A stretch of 64,000 nucleotides of DNA. Origin: Allomuricauda sp. F6463D. Lineage in GTDB: Bacteria > Bacteroidota > Bacteroidia > Flavobacteriales > Flavobacteriaceae. The position numbers and the translations under genes were made by a program. Each line of letters starts with the position of its first letter. Positions within the stretch are counted from its first letter, which is position 1. Location of the stretch: assembly GCF_023015965.1 (NCBI RefSeq), contig NZ_JALKAN010000001.1, positions 890,160-954,159 on the forward strand, in the 5' to 3' direction. The notes under the pieces are model-generated. The model did not search any database. It was not told the origin of the DNA and saw nothing but the letters and a program-made list of their open reading frames with translations. Shown here in pieces: positions 36,743-46,390 of the stretch.

Positions 36743-36794
36743 TTTAACATTTAGTAATTTTAGCGTTTAACCAAAACTTAACATAAATGTTAAA
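36743..36794. promoter_or_regulatory. TTTAAC repeat cluster upstream of the RprXY-like operon
   Basis: TTTAAC at 36743 and 36766, CTTAAC at 36777 (11-bp spacing), and the reverse complement GTTAAA at 36789. The last two half-sites also form the inverted repeat TTAACAT-AA-ATGTTAA (36778-36793). The cluster starts 18 bp before the kinase ATG and reaches into the coaE stop. It matches 1976-1992 in 18 of 19 positions around the main pair. Confidence 0.5.
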
Positions 36795-37383
36795 ATTTAG
36801 ATGATAATGCTAATAGTTTGAGGTGTAGTTCGTTAACCTTTTTTTTGGTTTCGTCCAAATCAAGGTTTTCTATTGTATAATGGGCCAATTTCCGTTTTTG
36901 TCCATCATCCAATTGGTTTTTCATCCTGTCAACAACTGCTTGTGCAGCTATTTTATCCCTATCCATCACCCGTTGTATTCGGGTTTCTACAGGGGCTGTT
37001 ACTAAGATAGTACAATCATATTTGTCCTGGGCATCATTTTCAAAAATCAATGCGGTTTCCTGTATTACGTATGCCGACTCTTGCTTTTGCGCCCAATCCA
37101 AAAAGTGCTTTCCAACTGCGGGATGTACAATTCCGTTGAGTTTTTCCAACAAAGCTGAATCTTTAAAGACTCTATCCGCAATGTAAGTCCTATTAAGTGC
37201 ATCACCACTATATGCCTCGTTTCCGAGTAAATCCGTAATTGCCGATTTAACCTCGGGCGAGGTGGTCATCAAATTTTTCGCTTCGGCATCAGAATCATAA
37301 ACAGGAACGCCAAGCTTCGTGAACATTTTGGCCACTGTACTTTTCCCACTGCCTATTCCTCCTGTAATTCCAACTATCATCAT
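36790..37383 (-). CDS. coaE: Dephospho-CoA kinase
   Basis: The 197-aa P-loop kinase does the last step of coenzyme A synthesis. Motifs: VGITGGIGSGKSTVAKMF, VPVYDSDAEAKNL, and IQRVMDRDK. Two ATGs stand side by side (37383 and 37380); the first overlaps the upstream YbbR stop in ATGA. Another CoA gene, coaBC, lies in the same strand block at 42992. Confidence 0.95.
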   Translation of the reverse strand: MMIVGITGGIGSGKSTVAKMFTKLGVPVYDSDAEAKNLMTTSPEVKSAITDLLGNEAYSGDALNRTYIADRVFKDSALLEKLNGIVHPAVGKHFLDWAQKQESAYVIQETALIFENDAQDKYDCTILVTAPVETRIQRVMDRDKIAAQAVVDRMKNQLDDGQKRKLAHYTIENLDLDETKKKVNELHLKLLALSSKF

Positions 37384-38336
37384 TGCTGTTCCAGAACAAA
37401 TTTTACGGTATTATCTTCCAACTTTACATCATATATTTTTTGAGGGCTTTGTGTAACCTCTAAAAATAAAGTGCTGCTTTCCGACCTCATTAATTGACCA
37501 TAGTCCGCTACAACTTCAAAATCTGAGGCTGATATTTCTTTTAATCGTTCTATAGTGGCCTTGCATAACACGGTGACCACATCTGGGAATGTTTTTATAC
37601 GGTAGCCTTCGGGAACATTAATTACCTTAACAGGAACATCGAACACTTTTTCGGAAAACTTTGAAATTTTGCCACTGACCGTTGCCCGACCTGTTGAAAA
37701 GATACTATTGTCCAATCCTTTGGGAAAAACTAAGCTTACCTCGTTGGTGAAGTCAGCACTTAACTCGTTTAACTGTACAAGGGAAGTTTTAATTGACTTT
37801 ATAGTGTCAATCTCATTTTTTGGCCCTTTTACCTCCACAGAATCAGGGGAAACGTTCACATTCCCATCCAAAATATAATTCTGTTGAAACTTTAGGTCTA
37901 GCTTAGGTTGTATCGGGATTTTCTTTGAATCGACCTGATAAAGGTTTAACTCCAATCGGTTTCTATCCAATTCCAAAAGAGAAATATTTTGCGATAGCTG
38001 TTGATCCATTTGTCTTTTCAACACTTCCTCACTCATTATATAGTCTCCATTTTGAAACTCAACTTGTGACAAATCAATATCTATCCGATGTTTAAAGACT
38101 TGATAGTATAAAAATTGAAAGCCACTGGTCCTGAGCTTGGCTTCAATTTGGTTGTTCGAGTTTTTTCCCAATAATAAGGAATCGGGCAGATTACGGTAAT
38201 TCAAGGTGAAATTTGCCCTAGATTCGTAGGTTTCGGAAAGATTACTTATAAACCAAGCCAAAAAAGAGCATAGCAAAAACAGTGAAAACACTTTCACTTT
38301 TTTTTTGTTGAGGCCGTGCAATACCTTTTTGAACAC
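37380..38336 (-). CDS. YbbR-domain protein with N-terminal membrane anchor
   Basis: The 318-aa product starts with a basic stretch and one helix (VFSLFLLCSFLAWFISNL), then extracytoplasmic YbbR-like repeats (SPDSVEVKGPKNEIDTIKSI is the clearest). YbbR/CdaR proteins regulate the cyclic-di-AMP synthase CdaA in Firmicutes, and the Bacteroidota version may do likewise, but no cdaA is adjacent here. It lies between the glycosyltransferase and coaE with tight junctions (3 bp and a 4-bp overlap). Confidence 0.87.
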   Translation of the reverse strand: MFKKVLHGLNKKKVKVFSLFLLCSFLAWFISNLSETYESRANFTLNYRNLPDSLLLGKNSNNQIEAKLRTSGFQFLYYQVFKHRIDIDLSQVEFQNGDYIMSEEVLKRQMDQQLSQNISLLELDRNRLELNLYQVDSKKIPIQPKLDLKFQQNYILDGNVNVSPDSVEVKGPKNEIDTIKSIKTSLVQLNELSADFTNEVSLVFPKGLDNSIFSTGRATVSGKISKFSEKVFDVPVKVINVPEGYRIKTFPDVVTVLCKATIERLKEISASDFEVVADYGQLMRSESSTLFLEVTQSPQKIYDVKLEDNTVKFVLEQQ

Positions 38337-38339
38337 TTC

Positions 38340-39347
38340 TTATTTTTTCTTAAAAAATAGTTTGGGAAACAGTTCTTCTGGCTCCTTTTTACTAAAGTTA
38401 AGCAACATTGTGGACTTGAAAAAACCAATCCCATATCCTGTGAATTGGGTAAGAGCTGCATATATAGCCAAAAATGCCACTTTTAAATTTCTATTCTTGG
38501 TCAAAGCATCTAAAAATAAAACTACAAAATAGAACATATAGAGTAACAAGGGCAACCAAAGCCCAACAAATGACATTAGTATGGCTATGCACAATCCCAG
38601 CATGAACAAGGTTGGAAACCAATACGTAGGCTTCGCCGTTCCAGGATGCCATTTGTTTAAAATTGGTCGAACCATACCAAATTTATTCACCTGAATATAG
38701 AACTTGTTCCAGTCGATTCGCCTTTTATGGTACACAAAAGCTTTTGGGAACAATCTAGTCTCAAACCCTGCTTTCCAAATCCGGAAGGTAAGATCCGGGT
38801 CTTCACCTGGGTGTATCCTACCAAATCCTCCTGCTTTTCCGAAAGCTTCCCGAGAAATTCCCATATTAAAACTTCGTGGTTGAAACTTACCAACAGCCTT
38901 TTCACCACCACGTATGCCTCCAGTTGTCAAAAATGAGGTCATTACATAATTAATGGCCTTTTGCACTGTTGTAAAAGATGTATCGGCCGCATCCGGCCCA
39001 CCAAAGCAATGCACAAATTTCTTTGTGAGCTCCTTATCCACTTCGGACAAATATTGTTTTGGGAGTATACAATCCGAATCCAGAATGATGAAATAATTTC
39101 CTTTAGCTTTTTGCATTCCATAGTTTCTGGAATCTCCAGGACCTGAATTATCTTTGAAATAGTATGAGATTTGAAGATTGTCCTGAAAAGATTTAACCAC
39201 GTTCTCTGAACTTTCCGAAGAGCCGTCTTCCACAATGACCACTTCAAAATTTTCTGAAAAATCTTGCCTTTGTAGACTTTCCAATAATTCCCGAATTTCT
39301 TCCGGCCTATTGTACACCGGGACTACTATGGAGAAAACAGTGTTCAT
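38340..39347 (-). CDS. Family 2 glycosyltransferase, membrane-anchored
   Basis: The 335-aa protein has a GT-A catalytic domain (FSIVVPVYNRPEEI, VVIVEDGSS, ILDSDCILP as the DxD-like site, HPGEDPDLTFRIWKAG), then two or three hydrophobic helices at the C-terminus (LFMLGLCIAILMSFVGLWL). It probably adds sugars to a membrane-associated acceptor; the acceptor is unknown. The ATG at 39347 replaces the GTG at 39365, which lies in the terminator upstream. Confidence 0.9.
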   Translation of the reverse strand: MNTVFSIVVPVYNRPEEIRELLESLQRQDFSENFEVVIVEDGSSESSENVVKSFQDNLQISYYFKDNSGPGDSRNYGMQKAKGNYFIILDSDCILPKQYLSEVDKELTKKFVHCFGGPDAADTSFTTVQKAINYVMTSFLTTGGIRGGEKAVGKFQPRSFNMGISREAFGKAGGFGRIHPGEDPDLTFRIWKAGFETRLFPKAFVYHKRRIDWNKFYIQVNKFGMVRPILNKWHPGTAKPTYWFPTLFMLGLCIAILMSFVGLWLPLLLYMFYFVVLFLDALTKNRNLKVAFLAIYAALTQFTGYGIGFFKSTMLLNFSKKEPEELFPKLFFKKK

Positions 39348-39355
39348 TTGAAACT

Positions 39356-39385
39356 GAAAAGCCACCCTATAAAAGGATGGCTTTC
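39356..39385 (-). terminator. fabI terminator
   Basis: On the minus strand AAAGCCATCC (39384-39375) pairs with GGGTGGCTTT (39367-39358) with one G-T type pair, around a 7-nt loop, then TTTT. It separates fabI from the glycosyltransferase gene. Confidence 0.65.
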
Positions 39386-39402
39386 CTTAAATTTTTAAAT
39401 GT

Positions 39403-40215
39403 TTATTTCGAAAATTCATCGATGACCTCTTGGCTCACTCCTGTATTGGAAAAGCCTCCATCGTGAAAGAGATTTTGCATGGTCACCATTTTGGTCAAAT
39501 CTGAAAACAAAGAAACGGTATAGTTTGCACAGTCGCCGGCCGTGGCATTACCCAACGGAGACATTTTTTCAGCATAATTGATAAAACCATCAAACCCTTT
39601 TACACCCTGTCCAGCAGTGGTTGGGGTCGGCGATTGTGAAATGGTATTTACCCTTACCTTCTGTTCTTTTCCGAAAAAGTAACCAAAACTTCTGGCAACA
39701 GACTCCAAGTAAGCTTTATTGTCAGCCATATCATTGTAATCCGGGAACGTTCTTTGCGCGGCCATATATGTTAAGGCCACAATGCTTCCCCACTCGTTCA
39801 TGGCCTCCGCCTTGTAAATTGATTGCATCACTTTATGAAATGAAAGTGCGGATACATCCCAACCTTTCTCGGTAAAACTGTAATTCTCGTCTGTATAGTG
39901 TCTTCCTTTTCTAACATTTACAGACATTCCTATGGAATGAAGCACAAAATCCAATTTTCCACCCAAAATCTCCATGGATTTTTCCACTAAATTTTTAAGA
40001 TCCTCTTCATTAGTGGCATCTGCGGGAATAATTTCTGAATTGGTTTTTTTCGCCAGCTCATTTATTTGTCCCATACGCATGGCGATGGGAGCATTGGTCA
40101 GTACAAACGTACCGCCTTCTTCGTGAACACGTTCCGCAGTTTTCCAAGCAATGGAATTTGCATCCAAAGCACCGAAAATGATTCCTTTCTTACCTTTTAA
40201 AAGATTGTATGCCAT
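39403..40215 (-). CDS. fabI: Enoyl-[acyl-carrier-protein] reductase
   Basis: The 270-aa SDR-like enzyme does the last reduction of each fatty-acid elongation cycle. Motifs: IIFGALDANSIAW at the NADH site, LHSIGMS, and the FabI-type catalytic pair YNDMADNK (Tyr-x6-Lys), preceded by LTYMAAQR. This rules out FabL and FabV types. It has its own -7 box 27 bp upstream and a terminator downstream, so it is a single-gene unit. Confidence 0.95.
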   Translation of the reverse strand: MAYNLLKGKKGIIFGALDANSIAWKTAERVHEEGGTFVLTNAPIAMRMGQINELAKKTNSEIIPADATNEEDLKNLVEKSMEILGGKLDFVLHSIGMSVNVRKGRHYTDENYSFTEKGWDVSALSFHKVMQSIYKAEAMNEWGSIVALTYMAAQRTFPDYNDMADNKAYLESVARSFGYFFGKEQKVRVNTISQSPTPTTAGQGVKGFDGFINYAEKMSPLGNATAGDCANYTVSLFSDLTKMVTMQNLFHDGGFSNTGVSQEVIDEFSK

Positions 40216-40242
40216 AGTTTATTGCAATTGTTGATTGTGAGA

Positions 40243-40250
40243 CAAAGATA
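40243..40250 (-). promoter_or_regulatory. fabI -7 box
   Basis: On the minus strand TATCTTTG is an exact TAnnTTTG match, 27 bp before the fabI ATG. No clear -33 box is seen. Confidence 0.45.
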
Positions 40251-40409
40251 TTTAAACTATTTTGATTGTTAACATTCATGCGTATATAGATTTCTTTCCT
40301 GCAAACTTGTTTAGCAGTACGCCCAGCCTGTTTATTCCAATAAATACTGAAAATTAATTCTGGAAGTGTTATACTTCTTTAGTTTAAAAGCATGGTTGAT
40401 CACATATCC

Positions 40410-42062
40410 TTATTGTAGCAGTTCCTTAGCATGGGCCAAAGCAGATTCGGACAGGGATTTGCCTCCCAACATTTCGGCCAGTTCCTTAACACGCTCATCC
40501 ATATTCAACTGTTTAATATGGGTGCTTGTTCCTTCTGGTCCTTCTTCTTTGTACACCTTAAATTGATAACTTCCCTTTGATGCGACCTGTGGTAAGTGGG
40601 TAATGGAGAATACCTGCATATTTTCACTCATCTGTTGCATAATTTCTCCCATTCGGTTTGAAATCTCACCAGAAACTCCAGTGTCAATCTCATCGAACAT
40701 CATAGTTGGTAGATTTTCATATACAGCTAAAATGGATTTAATGGTCAGCATAATACGTGAAAGTTCCCCACCGGATGCCACTTTTTTAAGTTCACCATAG
40801 TTAGAGCCCTTGTTGGCGGAAAACAAGAATGTTAAATCATCTTTCCCATTGACCTTGAACGATTTGGATGGGCTTACCTCAATATTAAAACTCGCCGATG
40901 GCATACCTAAAGATGTAAGGTTTTTTTGCAGGGTTTCTTTTAACCGAGGAATCACGGATTTTCTACCAGCGCTAATTTTATTTGCCCAAACATCCACTTT
41001 TTTGGTAATAGCTTCGACCTCTTTTCTTTTTTCTTTGATATTGGACTCAATATTGGCCACTGCGTCCACCTTTTTAGCCAATTCCTCTCGAATGGCAATT
41101 AAATCGGATACGGTATCGGTGTGGTGTTTTTTCTGAAGATCGTACAATTGTTGTAACTGTCCGTTCACCACTTCCAATTGTTCCGGATTGGCCTCTACCC
41201 CATCTTTTAACTGTTCGAGTTCGGAAGAAATATCATCAGTTTCAATCAATACCGATTGAATCCTATCGCTCAAAGATTTATACTCCGTTCCAAAATCCGA
41301 TAGATTTTGAAAAGCTCTTTTTAAATCGGTAAGTCTTCCCACAATACCCAATTGCTCATCCGATAACAATTGATGCCCTGTGGATAACTGCTCCATTATC
41401 TGTTCTACATTGCTAAGCTGCTCATATTCGGCCTCCAACGCTTCCTGCATGCCTTCTTTAAGCTTAGCATCCTCCAATTCTTTAAGTAAAAAACTATTGT
41501 AATCGTGCTCTTTATCCGCAGTTGTCTGAAAATCCTCCATTTTATGAAGCTCACTGGACGCAATTTTCAATTTGTCCAATTCTTCAGTATACCTAGAAAT
41601 ATTATCATTGTTATTAGACAAAGCATCTAGCACTTTCATCTGAAAATCGTTCTCAGTGAGGCGCATGGTCTGGTGCTGGGAATGTACATCCACCAATTGG
41701 TCCCCCAGGGCTCGCATCACATCCAAAGTAACAGGGGAATCATTTACAAACGCCCGGGACTTGCCGCTTGGCAATATCTCCCTACGAAGAATCGTCGTAT
41801 GCTCATAATCCAAATCATTTTCTTCAAAAAAAGGATAGAGTTGGTATTTGGAAATATCAAACTCCGCCTCTATTACACATTTTTGCTCCTTGTTCTTAAG
41901 TGAAGACAGGTCGGCACGTTTGCCCAATACCATGGATAGTCCTCCCAAAAGTATTGATTTTCCAGCCCCGGTCTCCCCTGTAATAGTGGTAAACCCGTTG
42001 GAAAACGATACACTTACATCATCAATAAGTGCGAAATTTTGAATGGATAGATTTACTAGCAA
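40410..42062 (-). CDS. recN: DNA repair protein RecN
   Basis: The 550-aa SMC-like ATPase helps repair double-strand breaks. Motifs: ALIDDVSVSFSNGFTTITG, Walker A GETGAGKS (~30), a long coiled coil with central hinge (~150-350), the signature KVASGGELSRIMLTIK, and Walker B MMFDEIDTGVSG. Length is normal. It lies 46 bp after porD in the bamD-rpoZ-coaBC-porD-recN order common in Bacteroidota. Confidence 0.97.
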   Translation of the reverse strand: MLVNLSIQNFALIDDVSVSFSNGFTTITGETGAGKSILLGGLSMVLGKRADLSSLKNKEQKCVIEAEFDISKYQLYPFFEENDLDYEHTTILRREILPSGKSRAFVNDSPVTLDVMRALGDQLVDVHSQHQTMRLTENDFQMKVLDALSNNNDNISRYTEELDKLKIASSELHKMEDFQTTADKEHDYNSFLLKELEDAKLKEGMQEALEAEYEQLSNVEQIMEQLSTGHQLLSDEQLGIVGRLTDLKRAFQNLSDFGTEYKSLSDRIQSVLIETDDISSELEQLKDGVEANPEQLEVVNGQLQQLYDLQKKHHTDTVSDLIAIREELAKKVDAVANIESNIKEKRKEVEAITKKVDVWANKISAGRKSVIPRLKETLQKNLTSLGMPSASFNIEVSPSKSFKVNGKDDLTFLFSANKGSNYGELKKVASGGELSRIMLTIKSILAVYENLPTMMFDEIDTGVSGEISNRMGEIMQQMSENMQVFSITHLPQVASKGSYQFKVYKEEGPEGTSTHIKQLNMDERVKELAEMLGGKSLSESALAHAKELLQ

Positions 42063-42108
42063 TATTGAAGATTTTACCTGTAAAGATAAACCTCTTTATA
42101 GAACTGCA

Positions 42109-42999
42109 CTAGTAATTTATTTCATTCCATGTGCTGGAATAAAATGGTGCTACTTTGTTAAGGGACTCTTTGAGTTTTACAATATCCACTTTGGGACCAT
42201 CGGAAAAGATGTTTTGGATTTCTTCCGATTTTGCATCGAAAAACGTTTGAATTAAGAAGGCATTGGGCCTTCGGCTTATAAGTGTTTCGAATAATCGAAG
42301 GCTACCTGCAATAATCTGTTTTCCCGTGCTGTTGTTGTCGGCAAGTATATCGAGACCTTTCCTGTGATAGTTGTACATGGCGATACGATATTCCCTAAAA
42401 GAGTTGCTCAGGAGATTGTCAACCAATTCAAAACGGCTTCTATCGCCTGTTTCCTGGCTCCATCCGCTGTAGCTGGAACTCTGTGCCTGTGTCACAATAT
42501 TTTGGGCCCTGCGATAATAATCGTTGCCTCCTTCCAGCGAAAATGTATCAGCATCCAATCCTAAAATTACATATACATAATATGAAATAACCCCTACTAA
42601 ATTGGAGTCGAAGGAATTAGGATTATAAACCAGAGGTTGAAATTCTTGATACTGAAAATTAAAGGCGTTGTCCTTGTAGTTAAAAACAGGGCTTTCGTAT
42701 GAGGCGTTGAATATGGGTCGCGTGGATTGAATCTGGATATTGGCTTCAAAGCGATCGGATTCGTACTGGGTAACTGTGATGAACATTCGTGCATTAACAC
42801 GTTCGTTTTCACGATAAACTTTAGTTGTCCATTTGCTCTTGTTCACAAAATCGTTCAATGAACGCTCTAAGGTCCTGAATATTTGCTGATTGGTCTGTCC
42901 GACTTGATCGGAATTCACAATGATCTCGCAATTCAGTTCCTGAGCTGGAACAGCATTGATCATAAATAATACAACAACAGCAACTAGTATTTTACGCAT
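42109..42999 (-). CDS. porD: Type IX secretion protein PorD (DUF4835)
   Basis: The 296-aa product has a signal peptide ending NAVPA with Gln at +1, then DUF4835 across its length (ELNCEIIVNSDQV, FNFQYQEFQPLVYNPNSFDSNL at 42668-42603, and FFDAKSEEIQNIF). PorD is a periplasmic or envelope component needed for type IX secretion. Its start overlaps the coaBC stop by 8 bp. This placement is conserved in the phylum. Confidence 0.9.
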   Translation of the reverse strand: MRKILVAVVVLFMINAVPAQELNCEIIVNSDQVGQTNQQIFRTLERSLNDFVNKSKWTTKVYRENERVNARMFITVTQYESDRFEANIQIQSTRPIFNASYESPVFNYKDNAFNFQYQEFQPLVYNPNSFDSNLVGVISYYVYVILGLDADTFSLEGGNDYYRRAQNIVTQAQSSSYSGWSQETGDRSRFELVDNLLSNSFREYRIAMYNYHRKGLDILADNNSTGKQIIAGSLRLFETLISRRPNAFLIQTFFDAKSEEIQNIFSDGPKVDIVKLKESLNKVAPFYSSTWNEINY

Positions 43000-44197
43000 G
43001 GATCCTGGAGATGATTTCTTCCCAAATATCGGAGGCCACTTCGGACTTCGTCTTCAAACCAAACGTTTTTATCTCAAAATTCTTATCTATAAACGTAATT
43101 TTATTTGTGGTGCTTCCAAATCCGGCACCATCATCTTTTAAGGAGTTGAGAACAATACCGTCCAAATGTTTCTTTTTCAGTTTGCCTTTAGCATTTTCAA
43201 GTTCATTTTGGGTCTCTAGGGCAAATCCCACCAAAAATTGATTTTCTTTATTTTCGCCTAAGGACCTAAGTATGTCAGGAGTACGCTCCAACGCTAAAAA
43301 CATATCCCCTTCCTTCTTCTTTACCTTTTCCGTTGCAATGGATTTGGGCCTATAGTCCGCCACAGCAGCGGCACAAATAGCAACATCGATATCGGCGTAA
43401 TAATTATGACAGGCTTCATACATTTCCTGTGCAGAAGTCACCCGAATCAATTGTATGGAATTTTTATCGATATCGAGATGCGTAGGACCAGAGACCAAAA
43501 TCACTTTAGCTCCCAAATTCGCTGCCTTCTTAGCTAGTTCGAATCCCATGGTACCTGATGAGCGATTTCCCAAAAAACGAACAGGGTCAATCGCCTCGTG
43601 GGTAGGTCCCGCAGTAATAAGTACTTTTTTGCCCGTTAGGGGCAGTCCTTTGGCTAAATCCGTTTGTAAAAACGCTAGCATGTTTTCGGGTTCCGCCATG
43701 CGTCCTTCTCCATACAATCCGCTTGCCAATTCGCCAGACTCTGCCGGAATCATGATATTGCCAAAAGTACTCAGTTTTTCCAACGAACTTTTAGTAGAAG
43801 GATGCTTATACATATCCAAATCCATGGCTGGAGCAAAGTAAACTGGACATTTTGCCGATAAGTAAGTTGCCAATAGCAAATTGTCGCACGTGCCATTGGC
43901 CATTTTGGACAGGGTGTTGGCCGAAGCCGGGGCAATCAACATAACGTCTGCCCATAGTCCCAACTCTACATGGTTATTCCATGATAGACTTCCATCTTCC
44001 TGATTTACAAAGTCGAGTAAAACTGGATTTTTGGAAAGTGTGGACAATGTAAGGGGAGAAACAAACGAGCTGGCGCTCTGGGTCATTACAATTTTGACCT
44101 GGGCACCAGCTTTTATCAATAACCTAACAAGAAATGTTGTCTTGTATGCGGCAATTCCCCCGGAAATTCCCAAAAGGATATTTTTACCGCTAAGCAT
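42992..44197 (-). CDS. coaBC: Phosphopantothenoylcysteine synthetase/decarboxylase
   Basis: The 401-aa bifunctional enzyme makes 4'-phosphopantetheine from phosphopantothenate and cysteine. The N-terminal CoaC flavoprotein half has GISGGIAAYKT, the active-site region NHVELGLWAD, and the substrate loop PAMDLDMYKHP. The C-terminal CoaB half has ITAGPTHEAIDPVRFLGNRS and AAVADYRP. It starts 3 bp after rpoZ and overlaps porD by 8 bp. Confidence 0.96.
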   Translation of the reverse strand: MLSGKNILLGISGGIAAYKTTFLVRLLIKAGAQVKIVMTQSASSFVSPLTLSTLSKNPVLLDFVNQEDGSLSWNNHVELGLWADVMLIAPASANTLSKMANGTCDNLLLATYLSAKCPVYFAPAMDLDMYKHPSTKSSLEKLSTFGNIMIPAESGELASGLYGEGRMAEPENMLAFLQTDLAKGLPLTGKKVLITAGPTHEAIDPVRFLGNRSSGTMGFELAKKAANLGAKVILVSGPTHLDIDKNSIQLIRVTSAQEMYEACHNYYADIDVAICAAAVADYRPKSIATEKVKKKEGDMFLALERTPDILRSLGENKENQFLVGFALETQNELENAKGKLKKKHLDGIVLNSLKDDGAGFGSTTNKITFIDKNFEIKTFGLKTKSEVASDIWEEIISRIHA

Positions 44198-44200
44198 TTC

Positions 44201-44527
44201 TTAGGAGTCTTTCTCTGTATTCCTGTAGTAAATTTTATCTTCCAACCACTCTTGAACTGCAAGCGCATGTGGTTTAGGCAATTTTTCGTAGAATTTAGAA
44301 ACCTCAATCTGTTCCTTATTCTCGAACACTTCTTCCAAGCTGTCGCTATATGTAGCAAACTCTTCCAACTTCTCCAACAGCTCCTTTTTAATCTCGGAGT
44401 TGATTTGGATGGCTCTTTTTGACACAATGGAGATGGCTTCGTAAATATTTTCGGTTTTTACGTCAAACTCATTTCTGTTAAGTGTGACTGTGGAAACCGG
44501 GGCCTTTGTGTTTTTCAAATCTTGCAT
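44201..44527 (-). CDS. rpoZ: RNA polymerase omega subunit, Bacteroidota type
   Basis: The 108-aa protein matches Bacteroidota RpoZ/Rpb6-like proteins (TENIYEAISIVSKRAIQIN, then a Leu/Glu-rich middle and FYEKLPKPHALAVQEWLE). Omega helps assemble RNA polymerase around beta'. The N-terminal MQDLKNTKAPVSTVT extension is usual in this phylum. It lies between bamD and coaBC as in relatives. Confidence 0.92.
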   Translation of the reverse strand: MQDLKNTKAPVSTVTLNRNEFDVKTENIYEAISIVSKRAIQINSEIKKELLEKLEEFATYSDSLEEVFENKEQIEVSKFYEKLPKPHALAVQEWLEDKIYYRNTEKDS

Positions 44528-44551
44528 ATGCAGTAGTTTAAAAACTAATTT

Positions 44552-45388
44552 TTATTTGGATAAAGTACTATTTTGATAAGTGCTCAACTCTTCTTGAATT
44601 GATTCAGCAAGCTTATCTGCTTCTTTTTTGAATTCTGTTTCTGGAAAATAACGCAATAAATTATTATAGGAATCAAGCGCATCTTCCAATCGTTCTTGTT
44701 TTTTGTCCTCTGTACTGTTCATCGCCAACTCGGTAGCTGCTTCAATTCGATAATATAACGCTTCTTCTCTATATATAGAACCGGGGTTGTCGGTAATAAA
44801 ATTGTCGAATGCGGTAATGGCGGAAATCAAAATTGGTAAATTGAATTCTCCAATCTTATTGAATTGTTTTGCGACTTCTATTTGTTTCTTTTCTTTTTTT
44901 GCGGTCAATTCCTTGGCCATTGCATTGGCACTTTCGAAATATTCTGACTCTGAATAATTATTTATAAAGGTTTGGAGCTTGGCCAATGCCTTATCCGTAT
45001 CAGATTGATCCAATGAATAATCTGGTGACAGTTCGTAGTAACTTTTTGCTCCCAAAAAACTTGCTTCTTGGATTTTATCACTCCTAGGGTAGGATTTTAC
45101 AAAACGTTCGAACTGGTAACCCGACAAATAGTAATCCCCATTTTTGAAATAACTATCTGCAAAGAAGAACATAACACGTTCACCTTGAGGCTTGCCCACG
45201 TATTTTGGCGCAATTTGTTCAAACAGACGAACGGCTTTTCTATAATCACCTTCATTGTACAGCTTTTCGGCCATATCATATTTGGCCTTTACATCGGTTT
45301 CCTTGAGTACCTTTTGGTATTCACTACAGGATACGAGAAAAACTGTCGCGCAACAGAAGAGAAGTATTGACCTCATTTTCAAAAACAT
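44552..45388 (-). CDS. bamD: Outer membrane assembly lipoprotein BamD
   Basis: The 278-aa lipoprotein (leader ending FLVSC) has five TPR-like repeats (KLYNEGDYRKAVRLFEQIAP, YYLSGYQFERFVKSYPRS, and others). BamD works with BamA to insert beta-barrels. A second ATG at 45376 gives a shorter leader and is also possible. The first ATG lies 4 bp after a perfect -7 box, so if it is used the message is leaderless. Confidence 0.93.
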   Translation of the reverse strand: MFLKMRSILLFCCATVFLVSCSEYQKVLKETDVKAKYDMAEKLYNEGDYRKAVRLFEQIAPKYVGKPQGERVMFFFADSYFKNGDYYLSGYQFERFVKSYPRSDKIQEASFLGAKSYYELSPDYSLDQSDTDKALAKLQTFINNYSESEYFESANAMAKELTAKKEKKQIEVAKQFNKIGEFNLPILISAITAFDNFITDNPGSIYREEALYYRIEAATELAMNSTEDKKQERLEDALDSYNNLLRYFPETEFKKEADKLAESIQEELSTYQNSTLSK

Positions 45389-45392
45389 TTTG

Positions 45393-45400
45393 CAAAATTA
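45393..45400 (-). promoter_or_regulatory. -7 box 4 nt before the bamD ATG
   Basis: On the minus strand TAATTTTG matches TAnnTTTG exactly. Only four bases separate it from the ATG at 45388. No -33 box is found at 17-23 bp. Confidence 0.4.
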
Positions 45401-45495
45401 GTGATATTGAATGGATATAAAAAATGAATTTTACATCTCAAATGTAACGGGTACTCCGGTCAATCCCCAAAGAATTGGGCAACATTTAACTAATT

Positions 45496-46386
45496 TTAAA
45501 CATGTGTTTTGTTCAACATCTTCAACGAAAGCATGATTTTCTCTTTTAAACCAGCGGTTGCCTCTATTAATGGTAGCCTAACATAGGCTTGTGAAATTCC
45601 GTTGTTTTCCAGAACACTCTTAATACCAGCGGGGTTGCCCTCTTCGAAAATAAGAGTCATTAAGGGCGACAATTTATGATGGATTTCGTATGCTTGTTTT
45701 ACATTCCCCTCCAATCCTTTTTTCATCATATCGGAGAAAAGTGCAGGCAATCCTTGTCCCAAAACGGAGATAACCCCTGCTCCACCGGCCAAAACGGTGG
45801 GCAATGCAGTAGTATCATCACCAGAAATCAACAAAAAGTTTTCTGGTTTGTGTCTGATGACCTCATCGATTTGTAACAAATCTCCACACGCCTCCTTAAC
45901 ACCTATAATATTGGGGAAATCATAAGCCAATCTCAAAATTGTTTTGGGCAACATATTGCTTCCCGTTCTGGAAGGTACGTTATACAATATAATAGGTACA
46001 GGTGATGCCGCTGCGATCAATTTAAAATGTTGGTAAATTCCTTCTTGTGTGGGCTTATTGTAATATGGGGATACCGAAAGTATAGCATCGAACTCCGATA
46101 GGTCCAACGTTTTTAACTCGTTTACCACGGCCATTGTATTATTGCCGCCAACCCCAAGTACCAATGGTAGTCTTCCTGCATTAGTGCGCACCACTACGTC
46201 CACCACCAACTGTTTTTCATCTTGCGAAAGGGTTGCGGATTCAGCCGTTGTCCCCAACACCACCAAATAATCCACGCCTCCTTGAACGTTGTGCTCAACC
46301 AAGCTTACCAATGCATCTACATCTACCGATAAATCTTCTCTGAACGGAGTTACCAATGCTACTCCTGTTCCGATCAATTGTTTCAT
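45496..46386 (-). CDS. dapA: 4-hydroxy-tetrahydrodipicolinate synthase
   Basis: The 296-aa enzyme condenses pyruvate with aspartate semialdehyde in lysine and meso-diaminopimelate synthesis. Residues: Schiff-base Lys164 (IGVKEACGD), Tyr135 (YNVPSRTG) and Thr46-Thr47 (LGTTAES). Length is typical. It starts 4 bp after the upstream DUF6913-like gene, so they form one operon. Confidence 0.96.
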   Translation of the reverse strand: MKQLIGTGVALVTPFREDLSVDVDALVSLVEHNVQGGVDYLVVLGTTAESATLSQDEKQLVVDVVVRTNAGRLPLVLGVGGNNTMAVVNELKTLDLSEFDAILSVSPYYNKPTQEGIYQHFKLIAAASPVPIILYNVPSRTGSNMLPKTILRLAYDFPNIIGVKEACGDLLQIDEVIRHKPENFLLISGDDTTALPTVLAGGAGVISVLGQGLPALFSDMMKKGLEGNVKQAYEIHHKLSPLMTLIFEEGNPAGIKSVLENNGISQAYVRLPLIEATAGLKEKIMLSLKMLNKTHV

Positions 46387-46390
46387 TTCT

